From: an uncultured Flavihumibacter sp.
Lineage (GTDB): Bacteria; Bacteroidota; Bacteroidia; Chitinophagales; Chitinophagaceae
DNA length: 9,206 bases
Direction of reading: 5' to 3'
Assembly (NCBI GenBank): GCA_946481605.1
Contig: CAMLPA010000108.1
Location: 1-9,206, forward strand
Shown: positions 5,285 to 9,206 of the stretch, one piece after another
Layout of the letters: each line of letters starts with the position of its first letter
How positions within the stretch are numbered: the first letter of the stretch is position 1
Program-made: the position numbers and the translations under genes
The notes under the pieces: generated by a model
The model's database searches: none
The model's input: the letters and a program-made list of their open reading frames with translations, nothing else
Told to the model about the DNA's origin: nothing

Positions 5285-8200
5285 GTTGTGCCCGTTACCC
5301 CCGGGTACAAAAGGCTAACCCACCAATTAACATCGCAAACTGCGTTGATCATGAAACTGACTGTAATTTTAATCCTGGGGATCAGCTTGCACGTAAGTGC
5401 GTCCACCTACTCCCAAAGCGTTTCGCTGAATACGAAGAACGCTTCCCTGGAGCAGGTTTTCAGGCAGATCAAAAAACAGACCGGGTACTCCTTCGTTTAC
5501 CGGCAGGATTGGATGGACGCTGCCCGCAGGGTAGATGTCAGTATCTCCAACATGCCGCTGGAAAAAGCGCTGGAACTTTGTTTTATTGACCAGCCATTCA
5601 CCTTTTCAATTGTTGACAAAACGATTGTGCTGCGCCGTGCGGAAAATCAGGCGCCAGTTGTTGTAATTAGAGCCCCCAAAACCGAAGCGCCGGAGGCGAT
5701 CGTGAAAGGGAAGGTCGTGGATGAGAAAGGAGAGCCTGTTGCAGGGGCCAGTATTTCCGTGAAAGGAACCAAAACCGGAACCTCAACCGATGCGCAGGGT
5801 AATTTCTCTGTAAACATTACCGGGAAAGCAACCCTGTTAATTTCAGCGGTTGGCTTTGAGTCACAGGAAATTAAGGTAAATGAAGAAAAAGACGCCACGC
5901 TGAATATTTCCCTCAAAAGGCTGGAAAGCAAAATGGAGGAAGTAGTGGTTACCACCGGCATCTTTAACAGGAATAAAAATAGTTATACAGGAGCAGTTAC
6001 CACTGTTACAGCGGAGGAACTCGCTTCCTTCGGCAACAGGGATTTGATCACTTCTCTACGGAACGTTGACCCTTCTTTCAACATCATCGAAAGCAATACA
6101 TTCGGTTCTAACCCGAACAGGTTACCCGAAATTCAGATCAGGGGAAACTCAAGTCTGCCTAACGTGGATCAGTTGCAAGACGATACCAGGACCGGCATCA
6201 ATACGCCATTGATTATCCTTGATGGTTTTGAATCCACCCTTCAGCGCCTGCTGGACATTAACCAGAATGAGGTGGAATCACTGACCATATTAAAAGACGC
6301 TTCTGCCACTGCAATTTATGGTTCAAGGGGCGCAAATGGCGTGGTGGTAATCAAAACGAAGGCGCCCAAAGCAGGAAAACTCCGTCTTTCCTACAGAGCG
6401 GATGTGAATGTGGAAGCCCCGGATCTTACGCAATACGATGTATTGAACGCAAGACAAAAACTTGACCTGGAATACAAAGTCGGGCTGTACAATACGCCCC
6501 GGGCTGAACAGGATGTTCCCCTGAAACAATATTATTATTTCCTGCTCAACGAAGTGAATAGGGGCGTGGAGACCGATTGGCTTTCTAAGCCCGTGCGCAC
6601 AGGAGTGGGCCAGCGGCATAACCTCCGCCTTGAAGGTGGCGACAACGCGTTCAGGTATTCCATATCCGCACAACTCAACGATATCCAGGGTGTAATGAAA
6701 GGTTCTTACCGCCGGAATTTCAACGGTACCATCAACCTCATGTACAACTACAGGAACCTGCGTTTCAGCAATAACCTCATCATCGGGCTGGGCAACAGCC
6801 AGGAATCTCCCTACGGTTCTTTCTCTGATTATGTGAAAATGAATCCTTACTGGGCGCCTTATGATGCCAATGGAAATCCGCTCAAAACACTGGGCGATCC
6901 AAGGTCAACTATTTACACCTCACGCTGGAACACATTGCCCACGAATCCTTTGTACAACGCTACGCTGAACACTTTCGATAAATCCAACAATACCGATATC
7001 ACCAATAATTTCCAGGTGGAATGGCGCCTGAACCCCGACCTTAACCTCAGGGCACGTATCGGCGTTACCAAAACAGACAAGGGCTACGACGCATTTCGTC
7101 CTGCGGACCATACCGCATTCGCCAATATGGCCGATATCCTCCGCCGCGGCGACTATGTTTATGGATCAGGTAAAGGCTTTCGTTATGATGCCAGTCTGAA
7201 CCTTAACTACAACAGAACTTTCGGCAAGCACTCCGTTTTTGGCGGGCTGGATTATAACATCAGGGAGAATTCCTCCTCTTTCTATTCTTTCAAAGCCGAA
7301 GGTTTCTCCAATCCGAACTTCGATTTCATTTCCATGGCCATGCAGTATGCGCTGGATGGTAAACCTTCCGGAACGGAGTCCAAAACAAGATCGGTGGGAA
7401 TTACAGGAAGTGTGAACTATACCTGGGACCAGCGTTACTTTGCAGACTTTTCCCTCCGTACAGATGGTTCTTCCCAGTTCGGACGCCTGAACAGCTTCGC
7501 GCCCTTCTGGTCGGTAGGCGCAGGCTGGAACCTGCACCAGGAAGACTTCTTCAAACAAATGCCTTTCATCAACAGGCTTAAGTTAAGAGGTTCAACAGGC
7601 ATCACAGGTTCACAAAACTTCAGTGCTTACCAGGCACTCTCCACTTATGGTTACTACTCCGATGACAGGTACTTCTCCTGGACAGGGGCTTCTATGCTTG
7701 GTCTCGGTAACGAGAACCTGAGGTGGCAACAGAAAAAGAATTATAACATAGGAACGGAAGTTGAATTGTTCAACAGAAGACTTACACTGGTGGCAGATTA
7801 TTACATTGAAACCACCAATGGCCTGATCTCTTCCGTAGACCTTCCCGCTTCAAGCGGATTCCCTTCCTATATAGAAAATATTGGAAGAGTAGAAAACAGG
7901 GGGATCGAACTGAAAGCAACAGTATTCCCCTACCGGGACCTGAAGAAAGGCATATCCTGGAGCGTTACCGGTGCCGTGGTACAGAACCGGAACAAGATTA
8001 TAGAGATATCTGATGCATTGAAATCGGCGCAGAAAAACCTGGAAGAAGACAGGAGCGCATTGCCCAGCAACCTTTTCAGGGAAGGATTTTCCACCAATAC
8101 AATTTATGTAGTGCCTTCGGCAGGTATCGACCCCTCTACCGGCAAGGAAATTTACATCGACAGGAATGGTGATCCCACCTATACCTGGGACTACCGCGAC

Positions 8201-8674
8201 CTTCGTGCAATGGGCACCACAGATCCGGATTTCTTCGGCAATGTGAGTACCATGTTCAGGTACAAATCTTTCTCTTTAAACGCGGCTTTCGGCTACCGCA
8301 TCGGCGCACAGCAATACAATACCACGCTTATTCAGAAAGTGGAAAATGCCGACTACAAATACAATGTGGACACAAGAGTATATGAAGACCGCTGGCAGCA
8401 ACCAGGCGACAATGCTGCTTTCAAAGGATTACTTGTAACGGCGGCTACCAACAAAACTTCGAGGTTCGTGCAGGATGAACAGATGTTCCGCCTGCAGAAC
8501 ATCAACCTTACCTACGATGTGAAAACCAAAATGCTGAAAAAACTCGGTATGCAGGCACTTTCCTTCTCCGGTAACATGGCCGATCTGTTCTACTTCTCTA
8601 CCGTCAGGCAGGAACGGGGAACAAGCTACCCGTTCTCACGCCAGATATCGTTTACCATGAATGCAGTTTTCTAA
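5261..8674 (+). CDS. SusC/RagA-family TonB-dependent transporter with STN signalling domain
   Basis: An outer-membrane importer of 1137 residues that works with a SusD lipoprotein and the TonB-ExbBD energy system. A signal peptide begins at Met31 (MKLTVILILGISLHVSASTYSQ), preceded by a 30-residue leader starting MQLVANGK. An STN domain covers about 54-125 (ASLEQVFRQIKKQTGYSFVY), a carboxypeptidase-regulatory-like beta-sandwich about 147-219 (VKGKVVDEKGEPVAGASISVKGT), a TonB-box-like EEVVVT is at 226-231, the plug runs to about 366 (ILKDASATAIYGSRGANGVVVIKT), and the rest is a 22-strand-type barrel. The STN domain and the upstream ECF/FecR pair mark it as a signal-transducing receptor. I chose the ATG at 5261; the in-frame TTG at 5180 lies inside the leader hairpin, and the ATG at 5351 (Met31) is the alternative. 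The plug has the variant LDGFE instead of the common VDGVP. Substrate unknown. Confidence 0.96.
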   Translation: MQLVANGKVVPVTPGYKRLTHQLTSQTALIMKLTVILILGISLHVSASTYSQSVSLNTKNASLEQVFRQIKKQTGYSFVYRQDWMDAARRVDVSISNMPLEKALELCFIDQPFTFSIVDKTIVLRRAENQAPVVVIRAPKTEAPEAIVKGKVVDEKGEPVAGASISVKGTKTGTSTDAQGNFSVNITGKATLLISAVGFESQEIKVNEEKDATLNISLKRLESKMEEVVVTTGIFNRNKNSYTGAVTTVTAEELASFGNRDLITSLRNVDPSFNIIESNTFGSNPNRLPEIQIRGNSSLPNVDQLQDDTRTGINTPLIILDGFESTLQRLLDINQNEVESLTILKDASATAIYGSRGANGVVVIKTKAPKAGKLRLSYRADVNVEAPDLTQYDVLNARQKLDLEYKVGLYNTPRAEQDVPLKQYYYFLLNEVNRGVETDWLSKPVRTGVGQRHNLRLEGGDNAFRYSISAQLNDIQGVMKGSYRRNFNGTINLMYNYRNLRFSNNLIIGLGNSQESPYGSFSDYVKMNPYWAPYDANGNPLKTLGDPRSTIYTSRWNTLPTNPLYNATLNTFDKSNNTDITNNFQVEWRLNPDLNLRARIGVTKTDKGYDAFRPADHTAFANMADILRRGDYVYGSGKGFRYDASLNLNYNRTFGKHSVFGGLDYNIRENSSSFYSFKAEGFSNPNFDFISMAMQYALDGKPSGTESKTRSVGITGSVNYTWDQRYFADFSLRTDGSSQFGRLNSFAPFWSVGAGWNLHQEDFFKQMPFINRLKLRGSTGITGSQNFSAYQALSTYGYYSDDRYFSWTGASMLGLGNENLRWQQKKNYNIGTEVELFNRRLTLVADYYIETTNGLISSVDLPASSGFPSYIENIGRVENRGIELKATVFPYRDLKKGISWSVTGAVVQNRNKIIEISDALKSAQKNLEEDRSALPSNLFREGFSTNTIYVVPSAGIDPSTGKEIYIDRNGDPTYTWDYRDLRAMGTTDPDFFGNVSTMFRYKSFSLNAAFGYRIGAQQYNTTLIQKVENADYKYNVDTRVYEDRWQQPGDNAAFKGLLVTAATNKTSRFVQDEQMFRLQNINLTYDVKTKMLKKLGMQALSFSGNMADLFYFSTVRQERGTSYPFSRQISFTMNAVF

Positions 8675-8694
8675 TCACCAACCAAACCAACATT

Positions 8695-9206
8695 ATGTTA
8701 TTCCATCATAAAAAAATAGCTGTTGCACTGCTTGGCGTTTCATTGCTCGCCACATCCTGTAAAAAATGGCTCGATGTGCGGCCTAAAACAGAAATGCCTG
8801 CCGATGTAATGTTCACCACAGAAAGTGGCTTCCAGGACGCGCTCACAGGGGTGTACATCAACATGAAATCGACCAGAGCTTATGGCGAATCCCTTACTTA
8901 CAGCACAGTGGAACGCCTCACCAGTTCCTGGGATGTTACCACCAATACCACGGAACAATTCCTGGGACTGTTCAGGTATGAAGAGGCGAATGTGCAGGAA
9001 CGTTTTGAAAGCATTTATAGCCAGTTGTACAAAGTGATCGCGGAAACAAACGCGATACTGGATGTGATTGATGCGCGTAAAAATGTTTTCCGCACTGAAG
9101 GTGGATTTGAAATGATCAAAGGCGAATGTCTTGCCATCAGGGCTTATTGCCATCTTGACCTGCTCAGGTTATTCGGACCCGTGCCCACAGAGGTTTCCGC
9201 AACACC
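8695..9206 (+). CDS. SusD/RagB-family surface lipoprotein, 5' part, cut by the window edge
   Basis: The first 170 codons of a SusD-like protein, the substrate-capturing lid of the SusC transporter on the cell surface. The ATG at 8695 lies 20 bases after the susC stop, so the two are co-transcribed. A lipoprotein signal peptide with lipobox LATSC puts the acylated cysteine at residue 22, followed by KKWLDVRPKTEMP, a typical SusD N-terminus. Next come GFQDALTGVYINM (about 47-59), SLTYSTVERLTSSWDV, and FESIYSQLYKVIAETNAILDVID, the first TPR-like helices. GECLAIRAYCHLDLLRLFGPVP near the edge is a recognisable SusD signature. The family usually runs to about 450-650 residues, so roughly two thirds is missing. 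No canonical acidic surface-export signal follows the cysteine. Confidence 0.94.
   Translation, partial: MLFHHKKIAVALLGVSLLATSCKKWLDVRPKTEMPADVMFTTESGFQDALTGVYINMKSTRAYGESLTYSTVERLTSSWDVTTNTTEQFLGLFRYEEANVQERFESIYSQLYKVIAETNAILDVIDARKNVFRTEGGFEMIKGECLAIRAYCHLDLLRLFGPVPTEVSAT

Noticed and set aside
8740..9153. Long minus-strand open frame opposite the SusD gene
   Set aside because: The plus strand clearly encodes a SusD lipoprotein, and the opposite frame shows no known motif.
1..9206. CRISPR arrays, tRNA or rRNA genes, transposase genes, prophage genes, riboswitches before ahcY
   Set aside because: No regularly spaced repeats, tRNA-like folds or transposase motifs were seen, and the ahcY leader is too short (about 25 bases from the candidate start site) for a SAH or SAM riboswitch.

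Overview
The window looks like chromosomal DNA of a Bacteroidota bacterium, most likely of the order Chitinophagales (family Chitinophagaceae). The basis is a SusC/SusD pair beside an ECF sigma factor and a FecR anti-sigma factor, a SusC with a long lysine-containing leader ahead of its signal peptide (starting MQL, then MKLT), a Bacteroidota-style PdxJ, and A/T-rich gene leaders without clear Shine-Dalgarno sequences. The genus call is inference.

Layout. (1) 1-690, minus strand: a small unrecognised gene followed 13 bases later by the 5' part of pdxJ (vitamin B6 synthesis), which runs off the left edge. (2) 691-1193: about 500 bases without a convincing gene. It holds a 16-bp inverted repeat pair, a GC-rich palindrome of a dispersed-repeat type and the probable ahcY terminator. 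(3) 1194-2519, minus strand: ahcY, S-adenosylhomocysteine hydrolase. (4) 2520-2656: a divergent regulatory region with small dyads. (5) 2657-3154, plus strand: an Lrp/AsnC-family regulator with a weak terminator. (6) 3267-9206, plus strand: a complete surface-signalling and uptake locus. It encodes an ECF sigma factor, a FecR-type anti-sigma factor, a SusC/RagA TonB-dependent transporter with an N-terminal STN signalling domain, and the first 170 codons of a SusD-like surface lipoprotein.

How the genes work together. In the last locus the STN domain of SusC should contact the periplasmic part of FecR when substrate arrives. FecR then frees the ECF sigma factor, which activates transcription of the locus. 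A plausible ECF promoter (GGGGTA, 16 bases, CGTC) sits between the sigma and anti-sigma genes, where it would feed fecR-susC-susD in a positive loop. The substrate cannot be read from the sequence, because genes downstream of susD are outside the window.

The most interesting signal is on the minus strand around the susC start. A perfect Bacteroidota housekeeping promoter (TTTG, 19 bases, TAGTTTTG) overlaps the susC start codon and points away from susC. About 55-85 bases further on lies a stable hairpin followed by six T on that strand. Together they predict an antisense RNA of roughly 80-90 nt covering the susC leader. It resembles the cis-antisense RNAs reported for Bacteroides polysaccharide-utilisation loci (DonS type), but I know of no description in this lineage.
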